Assembly: GCA_016802835.1 (NCBI GenBank)
Contig: JAEVHO010000007.1
Location: 1 to 34,536, forward strand
DNA: 34,536 bases
Reading direction: 5' to 3'
From: Micromonospora sp. ATA32
Lineage (GTDB): Bacteria; Actinomycetota; Actinomycetes; Mycobacteriales; Micromonosporaceae
Part shown: positions 18,421-27,226 of the stretch, piece by piece
Numbering within the stretch: the first letter of the stretch is position 1
Layout: every line of letters starts with the position of its first letter
Notes under the pieces: generated by a model
Databases searched by the model: none
Told to the model about the DNA's origin: nothing
The model's input: the letters and a program-made list of their open reading frames with translations, nothing else
Position numbers and translations under genes: made by a program

Positions 18421-19742
18421 CTGTCACACCCCCCCATCACCGGGTCCAGCGAGGCGCCACCGGCGATCACGTCGGCGATCAGGCCGCCCTCGGCCATCGC
18501 GGGCAGGGCCTGCAGGTTGACGAAGCTCGGCTCCCGGTAGTGCACCCGGTACGGCCGGGTGCCACCGTCGGATACCGCGTGCACGCCCAGCTCGCCGCGG
18601 GGCGACTCGATGCCGACGTACACCTGGCCCGGCGGGACCCGGAAGCCCTCGGTGACGAGCTTGAAGTGGTGGATCAGCGACTCCATCGACTGACCCATGA
18701 TCTTGGCGACGTGCTCCAGCGAGTTGCCCATCCCGTCCACGCCGATGGCCAGCTGCGCCGGCCAGGCGATCTTCCGGTCGGCCACCATCACCGGGCCCGG
18801 CTTCAACCGGTCCAGCGCCTGCTCGACCAGCTTGAGCGACTCCCGGATCTCGGCGAGCCGCACCTGGTAGCGACCCCAGACGTCGCCGTCCGGATGGGTC
18901 GGCACGTCGAACTCGTACGTCTCGTACCCGCAGTACGGCATGGTCTTGCGCAGGTCCCAGGCGAGGCCGGCGGAGCGCAGCACCGGGCCGGTGACGCCGA
19001 GCGCGACGCAGCCGGTCACGTCGAGCACCGCGACGTTCTTCGTCCGCTCGATCCAGATCGGCTGGCCGGAGAGAAGGTCCTCGTACTCCTTGAGCTTCTT
19101 CGGCATCATGATGAGGAACTCGCGGATCTTGACGATCGCCGCGTCCGGCACGTCCTGAGCGACGCCGCCCGGCCGGACGTACGCGTGGTTCATCCGCAGG
19201 CCGGTGATCATCTCGAAGATGTCGAGGATGTACTCCCGCTCGCGGAAGCCGTACAGCATGATCGAGATCGCGCCCAGCTCCATGCCGGTGGTGGCCAGCC
19301 AGACCAGGTGCGAGGAGATCCGGTTCAGCTCCATCATCAGCACCCGGATCGTGGTCGCCCGCTCGGTGACCTCGTCGGTGATGCCGAGCAGCTTCTCCAC
19401 CGCCAGGCTGTACGCCGTCTCGTTGAACAGCGGGGCGAGGTAGTCCATCCGGGTCACGAAGGTGGAGCCCTGCACCCAGTTGCGGTATTCGAGGTTCTTC
19501 TCGATGCCGGTGTGCAGGTAGCCGACGACCGACCGGGCCTCCCGGACGGTTTCGCCCTCGAGCTCCAGGATCAGCCGCAGCACGCCGTGCGTCGACGGGT
19601 GCTGCGGACCCATGTTGACGACGATCCGCTCGTCGTTGATCGGGTCGGTGCCGGAGACGACCGTGTCCCAGTCGCCGCCGGTGACCGTGAAGACCCGACC
19701 CTCGGTCGTCTCGCGCTCGGTCGCGTAGTTGGAAGTGGTCAT
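18417..19742 (-). CDS. nuoD: NADH-quinone oxidoreductase subunit D
   Basis: 49-kDa-type peripheral subunit of complex I, related to the large subunit of NiFe hydrogenases, forming the quinone headgroup pocket with NuoB. The 441-aa protein has [22 protein letters not shown] near residues 44-65 (the conserved His loop of the quinone site), [34 protein letters not shown] and the C-terminal [17 protein letters not shown] with the expected end DPVMGGCDR. The ATG at 19740-19742 has GGAGG upstream and overlaps the stop of repeat copy E. Its own TGA opens copy D. It is therefore flanked by the repeat on both sides. Confidence 0.97.
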   Translation of the reverse strand: MTTSNYATERETTEGRVFTVTGGDWDTVVSGTDPINDERIVVNMGPQHPSTHGVLRLILELEGETVREARSVVGYLHTGIEKNLEYRNWVQGSTFVTRMDYLAPLFNETAYSLAVEKLLGITDEVTERATTIRVLMMELNRISSHLVWLATTGMELGAISIMLYGFREREYILDIFEMITGLRMNHAYVRPGGVAQDVPDAAIVKIREFLIMMPKKLKEYEDLLSGQPIWIERTKNVAVLDVTGCVALGVTGPVLRSAGLAWDLRKTMPYCGYETYEFDVPTHPDGDVWGRYQVRLAEIRESLKLVEQALDRLKPGPVMVADRKIAWPAQLAIGVDGMGNSLEHVAKIMGQSMESLIHHFKLVTEGFRVPPGQVYVGIESPRGELGVHAVSDGGTRPYRVHYREPSFVNLQALPAMAEGGLIADVIAGGASLDPVMGGCDR

Positions 19743-19798
19743 TTCAGCCCTCCGATCGGGACTGCGGGGCTCGCAAGCTCACTCCTCGCACCGATCAC
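19739..19798 (-). repeat. Junction mini-ORF repeat, copy E (nuoC/nuoD)
   Basis: A 19-codon open frame, [19 protein letters not shown]. The core [10 protein letters not shown] is unchanged but both ends differ from the other copies: VIG for VS, and PIGG for ANE. GTG (19796-19798) overlaps the nuoC TGA and TGA overlaps the nuoD ATG. The outer changes form ATCGGTGC...CCGATCGG arms, so they may preserve pairing between the ends rather than protein sequence. Confidence 0.8.
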
Positions 19799-20532
19799 TG
19801 GTAGCTCCTCCGCCGGTCCGGCGGTGGGATCTCGGCGCCCTTGTACTCGACCGGCACGCCACCGAGCGGGTAGTCCTTGCGCTGCGGGTGCCCCTCCCAG
19901 TCGTCCGGCATGAGGATCCGGGTCAGGTTGGGGTGACCGTCGAAGACGATGCCGAACATGTCGTACGCCTCGCGCTCCTGCCAGTCAGCGGTCGGGTAGA
20001 CCGCGGTCACGCTGGGCAGGTGCGGCTGCTCGGCCGACACGGCAGCCTCCAGCCGGACCCGACGGCGGTACGTCATCGAGGTGAGCTGGTAGACCACGTG
20101 CAGCCGCCGCTCGTCCGCGCCGAGGTAGTCCACCCCGGACACCGAGGAGCACAGCTCGAAGTGCAGCGCCAGGTCGTCCCGCATCACCTGGCAGACCTCG
20201 GCGATCCGCTCCGGGCGGACGTGCAGGGTCAGCTCGCCGCGGTCGACGACGACCTTCTCGATCGCGTCGCCGAAGGCCGGGTACGCCTCCTCCAGCGCGT
20301 CGCGGACCTCGTCGAAGTACCCGCCGTACGGCCGGGCGGCCTCCTCGACCGGCCGGCGCGGACGGACCAGGCCGCCATAGCCGGAGACGTCGCCGGTGCC
20401 CTGCGCGCCGAACATGCCGCGCCCGGCCGGGCTGGCCGGCGGATACTCGGCGGGAGCGCCGCTGGTGGCGCCCGCCGGGGTCACCGGTACCGGCACCCCG
20501 CCGCCGTTCGTCTTGCCATCAGGTGCGCTCAC
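19795..20532 (-). CDS. nuoC: NADH-quinone oxidoreductase subunit C
   Basis: 30-kDa-type peripheral subunit of complex I that packs on NuoD. At 245 aa, it has a Gly/Pro-rich N-terminal extension (about 60 residues) and then the core, with the signature [39 protein letters not shown] near 195-235. I start it at the GTG at 20530-20532, which overlaps the nuoB TGA (GTGA). A longer upstream frame lies inside nuoB and has no family similarity. NuoC and NuoD are separate here, not fused as in E. coli. The stop overlaps repeat copy E. Confidence 0.95.
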   Translation of the reverse strand: MSAPDGKTNGGGVPVPVTPAGATSGAPAEYPPASPAGRGMFGAQGTGDVSGYGGLVRPRRPVEEAARPYGGYFDEVRDALEEAYPAFGDAIEKVVVDRGELTLHVRPERIAEVCQVMRDDLALHFELCSSVSGVDYLGADERRLHVVYQLTSMTYRRRVRLEAAVSAEQPHLPSVTAVYPTADWQEREAYDMFGIVFDGHPNLTRILMPDDWEGHPQRKDYPLGGVPVEYKGAEIPPPDRRRSYQ

Positions 20533-21206
20533 TTGATGCCCCCGTATGGCTGGAGGTGATTCTGGGCGTTCATCCAGTTCTCGATCCGCAGCTGCTCCTC
20601 GCGCCCCTCGCGGACCGCCTTCGTCCACTCGGCACGCCGGGCCTTGTCGTTGCGGTACGACGACGGCATCGAGCCGTACGGCACCACCGGAACGTCGCCG
20701 CGTTCCTTGCGGGCCTCGAGCATTTTGCGACCGTTCGCGCCCAGCGGCTCGTACATGATCTTCTCGCGGAGCTTGAGGATCGCGTCGATGAGCATCTCCG
20801 GCCGCGGCGGGCAGCCCGGGAGGTACATGTCGACCGGCACCACGTGGTCGACGCCCTGGACGATCGCGTAGTTGTTGAACATGCCGCCGCTGCTGGCGCA
20901 GACGCCCATCGACAGCACCCAGCGGGGCTCCGCCATCTGGTCGTAGATCTGGCGCAGCACCGGGGCCATCTTCTGACTCACCCGGCCGGCGACGATCATC
21001 AGGTCCGCCTGCCGGGGCGAGGCACGGAAGACCTCCATGCCCCAGCGGCCCATGTCGTAGTGCGGACCACCCGCGGCCATCATCTCGATGGCGCAGCAGG
21101 CCAGGCCGAAGGTGGCGCCCCAGACGGACGACTTCCGCGACCAGTTGACCAGCTTCTCCACGGAGGTGAGCAGGACGCCGGCGGGAAGCTTCTCCTCGAT
21201 ACCCAT
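20529..21206 (-). CDS. nuoB: NADH-quinone oxidoreductase subunit B
   Basis: Carries cluster N2, the last [4Fe-4S] centre before quinone. Ligands Cys37, Cys38, Cys103 and Cys132 are all visible ([23 protein letters not shown]). At 225 aa it has an extended basic C-terminus relative to E. coli. The ATG at 21204-21206 is preceded by GGGAGG at good spacing, so the longer in-frame extension into nuoA was rejected. It follows nuoA after 14 nt and overlaps nuoC by 4 nt. Confidence 0.97.
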   Translation of the reverse strand: MGIEEKLPAGVLLTSVEKLVNWSRKSSVWGATFGLACCAIEMMAAGGPHYDMGRWGMEVFRASPRQADLMIVAGRVSQKMAPVLRQIYDQMAEPRWVLSMGVCASSGGMFNNYAIVQGVDHVVPVDMYLPGCPPRPEMLIDAILKLREKIMYEPLGANGRKMLEARKERGDVPVVPYGSMPSSYRNDKARRAEWTKAVREGREEQLRIENWMNAQNHLQPYGGIK

Positions 21207-21220
21207 CTGACGTTCCTCCC

Positions 21221-21586
21221 TCAGTCCCAGTCCAGGCCGCCGCGCCGCCAGACGTAGGCGTAGGCGACGAAGACCGCGACGATGAACATGACCATCTCCA
21301 CGAAGCCGAAGATCGGCAGGGCGTCGAAGGAGACGGCCCAGGGGTACAGGAAGATGATCTCGATGTCGAAGACGATGAAGAGCATCGCCGTCAGGTAGAA
21401 CTTGATCGGGAACCGCCCGCCGCCGACCGGCTGGGGGCTGGGCTCGATGCCGCACTCGTACGCCTCGAGTTTGGCCTTGTTGAAGCGCCGGGGACCGGCG
21501 AAGCGGGCGGCGGCCACGGAGAACAGCGAGAACCCCGCGGCGAGGGCGAACAGCCCGATGATCGGTGCGTAAGGCGAGAGCGACAT
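21221..21586 (-). CDS. nuoA: NADH-quinone oxidoreductase subunit A
   Basis: First gene of the complex I operon: a small membrane subunit (121 aa, three helices; ND3-like). The conserved loop [45 protein letters not shown] spans about residues 39-83. It holds the Cys of the mobile loop near the quinone site and the membrane acidic residues (DIE). The ATG at 21584-21586 follows GGAGAA. Upstream lies 134 nt with a likely promoter and the hairpin that ends the preceding menJ-like gene. Confidence 0.97.
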   Translation of the reverse strand: MSLSPYAPIIGLFALAAGFSLFSVAAARFAGPRRFNKAKLEAYECGIEPSPQPVGGGRFPIKFYLTAMLFIVFDIEIIFLYPWAVSFDALPIFGFVEMVMFIVAVFVAYAYVWRRGGLDWD

Positions 21587-21687
21587 CGTATTCTCCTGCT
21601 CGTCCTTCCCGGCCCTCAGTGCTTGGCGAAAATCACACTATTCACGGCCCTTGCGACGGTCGTCGCCGGGGGTCGATCTTTGCCCGC
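21587..21687 (-). promoter_or_regulatory. Probable nuo operon promoter region
   Basis: About 100 nt between nuoA and the upstream hairpin, with an AT-rich patch unusual for this window. TAGTGT on the minus strand (plus 21635-21640) fits a -10 box of the TAnnnT type, about 50 nt before the nuoA ATG. I see no convincing -35. The operon needs a promoter here because a hairpin separates it from the gene before. Confidence 0.35.
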
Positions 21688-21713
21688 GCCCGGGGCCGTC
21701 ACCGGCCCCGGGC
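21688..21713 (-). terminator. Hairpin between menJ-like gene and nuoA
   Basis: A perfect 11-bp stem (21688-21698 with 21703-21713) with a 4-nt loop, 8 nt after the stop of the flavoprotein gene. It should end that transcript before the nuo promoter. No U-tract is present. Confidence 0.7.
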
Positions 21714-21720
21714 ATGGTGT

Positions 21721-22998
21721 TCAGACGGCTGGTGCCGCTTTTGTCATGGCGTTGATGACCCGGTCCATCGCGTCCCCGCCACGCGGGTCGGTCAGGTTGG
21801 CCAGCAGCTTGAGCACGAACCGCATCAGCGTCGGGTGCGGCATGCCGTGCTTCGTGGCCAGCCGCATGATCTCCGGCCGGCCGATCAGCTTCACGAAGAT
21901 CCCGCCGAGCCGGTAGTAGCCCCCGAACCGGGCCTTCAGCTCGGTCGGGTACGCCATCAGCGCCCGCTCCCGCTCCGGGCCGGCCGGCCGGGCCAGCGCC
22001 TGCACCGCGATCTCGGCGGCCAGTTCGCCGGACTCCATCGCGTACGCGATGCCCTCGCCGTTGAACGGGTTGACCATGCCGCCCGAGTCGCCGACCAGCA
22101 GCACGCCACGGGTGTAGTGCGGCACCCGGTTGAAGCCCATCGGCAGCGCCGCGCCGAGGATCGGCCCTTCGGCGTTCGCCTCGTCGGTCATCCCCCAGTC
22201 CTCCGGGGTGTTGGCCAGCCAGTCGGTGAGCAGCCGTCGGTAGTTCGTCTTGCCGAAGGCCGAGGAGGAGTTGAGCACGCCGAGGCCGACGTTGACCCGA
22301 CCGTCACCGAGGCCGAAGATCCAGCCGTACCCGGGGAGCAGGTTGTCGCCGCTGTCCTTGCTGCGCAGCTCCAGCCACGACTCGAGGTAGTTGTCGTCGT
22401 GCTTGGCCGGCGAACGGTAGTAGCGCCGGACGGCCACGCCGATCGGCCGGTCCTCCCGCTTGGCCAGCCCGAGGGTGAGCGGGAAGCGGCCGGAGACCCC
22501 GTCGGCGGCGACCACCAGCGGGGCGCGAAAGGTGGCCGGGGCCTTGTCCGGCCCGACCTCGGCCTCGACGCCGGTCACCCGGCCGTCCGCGTCGAGCACC
22601 GGCCCGATCACGTTCACGCTGGTGCGCAGCTTGGCGCCGGCCGCGACCGCGCGCTGGGCGAGCAGGTCGTCGAAGTCCAGCCGGGTACGCACCAGGCCGT
22701 AGTTGGGGAAGCTGGCCAACTCGGGCCAGTCCAGTTCGAGCCGGACCCCGCCACCGATCACCCGCAGGCCCTTGTTGTGCAGCCAGCCGGCCTCGGGCGA
22801 GGTGTCCACGCCCATCCGGATCAGCTGCCGGACCGCGCGGGGCGTCAGCCCGTCGCCGCAGACCTTCTCCCGGGGGAACTCGGTCTTCTCCAGCAGCAGC
22901 ACCCGCACGCCGTGCCGGGCAAGGTGGTACGCGGTCGCCGAACCACCGGGACCGGCGCCCACGACGATCACGTCGGCGTCGTTCTCCACCGCGGTCAT
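21721..22998 (-). CDS. menJ: Geranylgeranyl-reductase-family flavoprotein, probable menaquinone reductase
   Basis: FAD-dependent reductase that saturates isoprene double bonds; in mycobacteria the homologue MenJ reduces one unit of the menaquinone chain. The N-terminal FAD motif VIVVGAGPGGSATAYHLARHG (about residues 10-30) is followed by LLEKTEFPREKVCGDGL, where the Cys-Gly-Asp-Gly is typical of the family. Near residue 290 is the second FAD motif, GVLLVGDSGGMVNPFNGEGIAYAMESG. Length is 425 aa. The ATG at 22996-22998 has GGGAGGAGG upstream; two earlier in-frame starts lack a site at the right distance. It is next to menG and the nuo operon, and related gene groupings occur in Mycobacterium, which supports a quinone role over lipid or chlorophyll-type substrates. 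The exact substrate is inferred. Confidence 0.8.
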   Translation of the reverse strand: MTAVENDADVIVVGAGPGGSATAYHLARHGVRVLLLEKTEFPREKVCGDGLTPRAVRQLIRMGVDTSPEAGWLHNKGLRVIGGGVRLELDWPELASFPNYGLVRTRLDFDDLLAQRAVAAGAKLRTSVNVIGPVLDADGRVTGVEAEVGPDKAPATFRAPLVVAADGVSGRFPLTLGLAKREDRPIGVAVRRYYRSPAKHDDNYLESWLELRSKDSGDNLLPGYGWIFGLGDGRVNVGLGVLNSSSAFGKTNYRRLLTDWLANTPEDWGMTDEANAEGPILGAALPMGFNRVPHYTRGVLLVGDSGGMVNPFNGEGIAYAMESGELAAEIAVQALARPAGPERERALMAYPTELKARFGGYYRLGGIFVKLIGRPEIMRLATKHGMPHPTLMRFVLKLLANLTDPRGGDAMDRVINAMTKAAPAV

Positions 22999-23020
22999 CC
23001 GCGCCTCCTCCCGCATGCTC

Positions 23021-23099
23021 GTGAAATCCTTCACAAGCCAGTCGGGCAGAGTCTATGACCGGCGTTACACACATGCCGGGTTAGGTGGGCCTAACTGAC
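23021..23099 (-). promoter_or_regulatory. Possible operators upstream of menJ, including an iron-box-like site
   Basis: At 23081-23099 the sequence agrees with the DtxR/IdeR consensus TTAGGTTAGCCTAACCTAA at 14 of 19 positions and contains the perfect inverted repeat GTTAGG-N4-CCTAAC (23080-23095). A second small palindrome, GTGAA-ATCC-TTCAC, is at 23021-23034. TAGACT (plus 23050-23055) could be the -10 of the menJ promoter. Regulation by iron is only a hypothesis. Confidence 0.35.
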
Positions 23100-23132
23100 C
23101 GAGGTGGCGGCCGGGACCAGTCCAGTCAGGCG

Positions 23133-23360
23133 TCAGCGCGGAGCCGGGGTCACCGGGTCCAGACCGGCATCGACCCGGATCGCCTGCGGCAGGTGTTCGC
23201 GCAGCGCGCCGCCGGCGGCCCGGTCCAACGCCGCGAGCACCTCCGCGACGACCTGCCGCACATCGGCGGGATCGGCGCCGGCCAGATCCTTGAGCTGGGC
23301 GATGAGTTCGGCAGCGTCGTCGTCGGTGGCCGCCACCCCGCCCTGATCTGTTCCGGTCAT
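23133..23360 (-). CDS. Small conserved-looking hypothetical protein, 75 aa
   Basis: An unrecognised small protein between menG and menJ. It starts MTGTDQGGVAATDDDAAEL, then has an amphipathic helical stretch (AELIAQLKDLAG, DVRQVVAEVLAALDRA) and ends in a short Pro-containing tail. It has no membrane segment, Cys or catalytic motif. I chose the ATG at 23358-23360; a longer frame runs into the spacer and the end of menG. No good ribosome site is visible, while TACGCT just upstream could be a -10 for a leaderless transcript. Codon use fits the neighbours. It may be a soluble helper or regulator, but no function can be assigned. Confidence 0.5.
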   Translation of the reverse strand: MTGTDQGGVAATDDDAAELIAQLKDLAGADPADVRQVVAEVLAALDRAAGGALREHLPQAIRVDAGLDPVTPAPR

Positions 23361-23436
23361 ACGTCGAGCGTAAGCGGCAAAGTGGACTATTTCGCGCCAA
23401 CTCGGAACATGTGTCCGACTCGGATCTGCCGGTCGA

Positions 23437-24165
23437 TCACCGACCGGTCGCGCCGCCCTCGTCCCGTACCGCCCGGTGCAGGGCGACCACGCCACCGGTC
23501 AGGTTGCGCCAGGCAACCCGGCCCCAGCCGGTGTCCTGGACCCGCCCGGCCAGCGCCCGCTGGTCCGGCCAGGCCCGGATCGACTCGGCCAGGTAGACGT
23601 ACGCGTCCGGGTTGCTGGAGACCCGCCGGGCCACCGCCGGCAGCGACCGCATCAGGTACGACAGGTAGACCGTGCGGAACGCCGGGTTCACCGGGGTGCT
23701 GAACTCGCAGACCACCAGCCGTCCCCCCGGCCGGGTCACCCGGGCCAGCTCGCGCAGCGCAGCGTCGGTGTCCGTGACGTTACGCAGCGCGAAGGAGATG
23801 GTCACCGCGTCGAACGCGCCGTCGGCGAAGGGCAGCTTCAGCGCGTCACCGGCCAGCAGCGGCACGGCCGGGCGGGTGCGCTTGCCGGCGCGCAGCATGC
23901 CGAGCGACAGATCGGCGCCGACCGCGTACGCGCCGGAGTGGGCCAGTTCCTCGGTCGAAACACCGGTGCCCGCGCCGACGTCCAGCACCCGGTCACCGGG
24001 GCGCAGGTCGAGGGCGGCCCGGGTCGCCCGGCGCCAGAACCGGTCCTGGCCGAAGGAGAGGACCGTGTTGGTCAGGTCGTAGCGAGCCGCCACGCCGTCG
24101 AACATCGCGGCGACCTCGTGCGGCTGCTTGTCCAGGCTGGCGCGCTGGCCCTGCGGGGTGCTCAC
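23437..24165 (-). CDS. menG: Demethylmenaquinone methyltransferase (UbiE/MenG)
   Basis: SAM-dependent methyltransferase for the last ring methylation of menaquinone. At 242 aa, it has the UbiE signature [19 protein letters not shown] (residues 21-39), SAM motif I LDVGAGTG (61-68), [25 protein letters not shown] (about 105-130) and [11 protein letters not shown] (about 145). It starts with GTG at 24163-24165. A GGAGG lies almost on top of the start, closer than usual, and no better start exists. Neighbours (menJ-like gene, mqnC, mqnA, polyprenyl synthase, complex I) all fit quinone metabolism. Confidence 0.93.
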   Translation of the reverse strand: MSTPQGQRASLDKQPHEVAAMFDGVAARYDLTNTVLSFGQDRFWRRATRAALDLRPGDRVLDVGAGTGVSTEELAHSGAYAVGADLSLGMLRAGKRTRPAVPLLAGDALKLPFADGAFDAVTISFALRNVTDTDAALRELARVTRPGGRLVVCEFSTPVNPAFRTVYLSYLMRSLPAVARRVSSNPDAYVYLAESIRAWPDQRALAGRVQDTGWGRVAWRNLTGGVVALHRAVRDEGGATGR

Positions 24166-24230
24166 CCCTCCACTCTGCCAGCCGGGTCGCCGTCACCGGC
24201 CGGTGGGTACCGCGCGGCCCCGGGTACGCG

Positions 24231-24265
24231 GAAGGGCGGGGGTGCGGTGACCACCCCCGCCCTTC
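24231..24265 (-). terminator. Hairpin downstream of the LPXTG-gene remnant
   Basis: A perfect 14-bp stem (24231-24244 with 24252-24265) with a 7-nt loop. It sits 9 nt after the stop codon of the remnant C-terminus, matching the hairpin behind the intact paralogue, and ahead of menG. It may also shield menG from readthrough. Confidence 0.7.
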
Positions 24266-24273
24266 CGGTCGGA

Positions 24274-24353
24274 TCAGTTGTCGGACTTCTCGCCCCCCGG
24301 GGTCACCAGCACGACCCTGCGCCGGCGGGCGAGCACCAGCAGCGCACCGCCCG
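24274..24353 (-). pseudogene. 3' remnant of a second LPXTG-protein gene
   Basis: On the minus strand this stretch reads AGGALLVLARRRRVVLVTPG followed by GEKSDN and a stop. The intact neighbour ends AGGMLYLAARRRRVVLVTPG, then DEKPTA. The match covers the end of the membrane anchor, the four-Arg stop-transfer cluster and the cytoplasmic tail, and then stops. Upstream (24354-24437) there is no LPXTG motif or further similarity, and no start codon suits a gene. The remnant keeps its own terminator hairpin. It looks like what is left after deletion of most of a tandem duplicate. Confidence 0.75.
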
Positions 24354-24437
24354 CGGGCGGACGTTATCGGAGATCGACGCCGGTGCGCCAGCGTCGACAT
24401 GGGGTTTCCGTCCACAGCGGTCCGAACGGATGAACAG

Positions 24438-24469
24438 CGAGGGCGGGATGATCACCCATCCCGCCCTCG
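24438..24469 (-). terminator. Terminator of the LPXTG surface-protein gene
   Basis: A 13-bp perfect stem (24438-24450 with 24457-24469) and a 6-nt loop, about 50 nt after the gene's stop. Between it and the remnant (24354-24437) I see no gene. Confidence 0.7.
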
Positions 24470-24518
24470 CCGCAGTGCGTTATGTGAACGGCCCTCATGG
24501 GCCGATGGAGGACGTGCC

Positions 24519-25742
24519 TCAGGCCGTCGGCTTCTCGTCGCCCGGCGTCACCAGGACCACCCGGCGACGACGCGCCGCCAGGTAGAGCATCCCACCCGCG
24601 ACGGCCGCAGCGACCCCGACGCTACCGATCAGGCCCGCCTGCGGGCCGGTCACCGGCAGACCGCCGTCGTCGTCGCCCCCGCCGCCACCGGTGCCACCGT
24701 CGGCGGCCTTCGCCGCCACGATCACGGCGAAGTCGTCGCTGTTGTCACTGTCGTCGAGGTCCGCGCCCTTCGGGACGTCGGTCGCCGCCGCCTCCCGCAG
24801 GAACGACGGCAGCTGCGCCGCGCCTGGGGCGAGGCTCTTCGCGCCGACCGGCAGCGCGCCACGCGAGGACACCTCGGCGGCACCGCCGGCCAGGCTGACC
24901 GGCGCCTTCAGGCCGGCGGCCACCTTCACCGGGAAGACACCGAGCCGATCTTCACCGGGCTTGAGCTGGATGAGACCACCCCGGCAGTCGGCGGTCCGCC
25001 GGTCCGCGGTGTACCCGCACTCCTTCAGGTCCGCGCCGAAGACCACTCCCTTGGGGAGGGTGATCTTCAGGTCGACCCCGTCGGCGATCAGGTCGCCCTG
25101 GTTGACGATGTACGCGAACGCCGTCGTCGCGTCGCCCGGGTGCAGCGCGGGCTCGGAGCCATCGACCTCGTCGTACTTCTTCCAGTCGATCCGGGTCTTC
25201 ACGTCCGGTACCACCAACCCGAGGTCGACGCCGCTCTCGGCGGTGAGTTCGACCTTGGCGACCTTGGTGTTGTTCGCCGGGTTGGTGTCGTCCTTCGAGA
25301 TGATGGTGAAGGTGGCCTCGCCGACGGACGTCGTCGTGCCCTTGTTGAGGCGGAACGCCAGCAGCGGCAACTCGAGGGTCTCACCCGGCCCGGGCAACTG
25401 CTCCGCCGGCACCGGGCAGTACCAGCCCTTCATCTCGTGCTGATAGTTGTCCGGTTGGCAGTCGGCGTAGTTGGCCGGCCAGACGGTGAACTTGTTGAAC
25501 TCCAGCGCGTTGAGGTCGATGTGGACCATGAGTTCGCTGGGGGTGTTCGGGCCCAGGTTTTTGATCTTCGCCCAGGCCACCTTCTCCTCGACCTTGGACG
25601 TCGTCCGGGTACCGACGGCGTCGATCGAGAGGTCGGTCTCGGTGCCGGCGGCCTGGGCCGGGGCGCCGAGCGCGGTGAAGGCGCCGGAGGCGAGCAGCGC
25701 GGCAGCGCCGAGCCGCGCCAGCGGTCGGTTACGGAAATTCAT
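24519..25742 (-). CDS. LPXTG-anchored surface protein with DUF11/CARDB-like domains
   Basis: Secreted protein predicted to be attached to peptidoglycan by sortase; 407 aa. A signal peptide covers residues 1 to about 32, with cleavage after APAQA. Two beta-rich segments follow, resembling CARDB/DUF11 adhesion-type modules: AKIKNLGPNTPSELMVHIDL near 58, and AFAYIVNQGDLIADGVDLKI near 210. A Ser/Asp-containing stretch and a Gly-rich linker lead to LPVTG (362-366), a hydrophobic helix, RRRR and a short tail, which is a complete cell-wall sorting signal. Cysteine pairs in each module suggest disulfides. The ATG at 25740-25742 follows GGGGGA. A stump of a close paralogue lies just downstream. The binding partner is unknown. 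Confidence 0.85.
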   Translation of the reverse strand: MNFRNRPLARLGAAALLASGAFTALGAPAQAAGTETDLSIDAVGTRTTSKVEEKVAWAKIKNLGPNTPSELMVHIDLNALEFNKFTVWPANYADCQPDNYQHEMKGWYCPVPAEQLPGPGETLELPLLAFRLNKGTTTSVGEATFTIISKDDTNPANNTKVAKVELTAESGVDLGLVVPDVKTRIDWKKYDEVDGSEPALHPGDATTAFAYIVNQGDLIADGVDLKITLPKGVVFGADLKECGYTADRRTADCRGGLIQLKPGEDRLGVFPVKVAAGLKAPVSLAGGAAEVSSRGALPVGAKSLAPGAAQLPSFLREAAATDVPKGADLDDSDNSDDFAVIVAAKAADGGTGGGGGDDDGGLPVTGPQAGLIGSVGVAAAVAGGMLYLAARRRRVVLVTPGDEKPTA

Positions 25743-25994
25743 GGAGGTCCCCCGTGGGATGGTGGCGAGGTACGCCGCCGCACGTTAGCGGCCGTCGATG
25801 CCCCTCGCCAGCCGCCACTCCGAACCGTTATGACCCGACCGGTGACCGACTGCCGGGGAATTTTCCGGATTGATGACCAATTGCGGCGCGGCAGGCGCGA
25901 TCCACCACCGGTGGCGAGCACTGGTTCTGTCCGTGTGGTGGACGGCCGGCGTTCGATCGGACGATCGCCGCTGCCGGCGATCGTCATCGGCCGG
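25743..25994 (-). terminator. Spacer with mqnC terminator hairpin (25961-25984)
   Basis: A 252-nt gap. Next to mqnC, a perfect 10-bp stem (25961-25970 with 25975-25984) with a 4-nt loop lies 11 nt past the stop. The rest must hold the promoter of the surface-protein gene. It includes a more AT-rich patch (about 25855-25880), but I see no clear -10/-35 pair and no small gene. Confidence 0.65.
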
Positions 25995-27182
25995 TCAGCG
26001 CGTTTCCACCAGCGGCAGGGTCTTGCCGGCGCCGCCGCCCGGCAGCGCGATCGAGGAGAAGTGCGAGACCACCCGCTCATCGCTCGGGTCGTCGGCCGGC
26101 GTCCGGTGCACCGCCAGCCGGTGGTAGAGCGTGTCGCGCTGAGCCGGGATCCGGTCGGCCGAGCGGATCATCCCGATCAGCTCGTGCAGGTTCGACCGGT
26201 GCCGGGCGCCGGCCGAGGAGATCACGTTCTCCTCGAGCATGATCGAACCGAGGTCGTCCACGCCCATGTGCAGGGCGAGCTGACCGACGTCCTTGCCGGT
26301 GGTCAGCCAGGACGCCTGCAGGTGCGGAACGGTCTCGAAGAACAGCCGGGCCACCGCGACCAGCCGCAGGTATTCCGGTGTGGTCGCCTGGGTCCGGCCC
26401 TTCAGGTGGTTGTTCTCCGGCTGGTATGTCCACGGGATGAAGGCGCGGAAGCCCTGCGTGCGGTCCTGGACGTCGCGGATCATCCGCAGGTGCTCGATCC
26501 GCTCGGCGTTGGTCTCGCCGGTGCCCATCATCATGGTCGCGGTCGACTCGATGCCCTGCCGGTGGGCCAGCTCCATGACCTCCAGCCACCGCTCGCCGGA
26601 CTCCTTGAGCGGGGCGATCGCCTTCCGCGGCCGCTCCGGCAGCATCTCGGCGCGCCGCGCGATCGAGTCCAGCCCGGCCGTCCTGATCCGGGAGATCGCC
26701 TCGTCCAGGCTCACCCCGGAGACCTTGGCCATGTGCAGGATCTCGCTCGGGCCGATCGAGTGGATGACGAGCTGCGGGTACGCCTTCTTGACCGAGGAGA
26801 ACAACTCCTCGTAGTACTCCACGCCGTAGTCCGGGTGGTGGCCGCCCTGGAGCATCACCTGGGTGGCACCCAGCTCGACCGCCTCGCCGCAGCGGCGCAG
26901 GATCTCCTCGGTCGGGTGGGTCCAGCCCTCGTTGTGCTTGGGGGCCCGGTAGAAGGCGCAGAACTTGCACGCCGTCACGCAGACGTTGGTGTAGTTGATG
27001 TTGCGATCGATCAGGTACGTGACGATGTTGTCCGGGTAGCGCCGCCGGCGCACCGCGTCGGCCGCCTCGCCCAGCGCGTGGAAGGGCGCCTCGGTGTAGA
27101 GCAGCAGGGCCTCCTCGGGCGTGATCCGCCCACCGTCCGCGCCACGCTGCAGGATGTCGTCGATCTCCCGGCTCACCGTCAC
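25995..27182 (-). CDS. mqnC: Cyclic dehypoxanthine futalosine synthase (radical SAM)
   Basis: Radical-SAM enzyme of the futalosine menaquinone pathway, which cyclises dehypoxanthine futalosine. The 395-aa protein has the cluster motif Cys68-x3-Cys72-x2-Cys75 (CVTACKFCAFYRAP), the following GWTHPTEEIL and GATQVMLQGGHHPDYGVEYYEEL, and the HSIGPSEILHMAKVSG stretch typical of MqnC and MqnE. The C-terminal MLEENVISSAGARHR is also family-like. MqnC fits better than MqnE because of the length and the IPWTYQPENNHLKG region, but that choice rests on memory of the families. It starts with GTG at 27180-27182. It probably has its own transcript, since hairpins lie on both sides. Confidence 0.9.
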   Translation of the reverse strand: MTVSREIDDILQRGADGGRITPEEALLLYTEAPFHALGEAADAVRRRRYPDNIVTYLIDRNINYTNVCVTACKFCAFYRAPKHNEGWTHPTEEILRRCGEAVELGATQVMLQGGHHPDYGVEYYEELFSSVKKAYPQLVIHSIGPSEILHMAKVSGVSLDEAISRIRTAGLDSIARRAEMLPERPRKAIAPLKESGERWLEVMELAHRQGIESTATMMMGTGETNAERIEHLRMIRDVQDRTQGFRAFIPWTYQPENNHLKGRTQATTPEYLRLVAVARLFFETVPHLQASWLTTGKDVGQLALHMGVDDLGSIMLEENVISSAGARHRSNLHELIGMIRSADRIPAQRDTLYHRLAVHRTPADDPSDERVVSHFSSIALPGGGAGKTLPLVETR

Positions 27183-27226
27183 GCCCCGAGCCTACGTCGG
27201 CCTTCCCGGCCCGCCCGTCTCACCCC

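Noticed and set aside
21207..21455. Longer N-terminus for nuoB reaching into nuoA
   Set aside because: It overlaps nuoA out of frame, and the ATG at 21204-21206 has a strong ribosome site and the normal family start.
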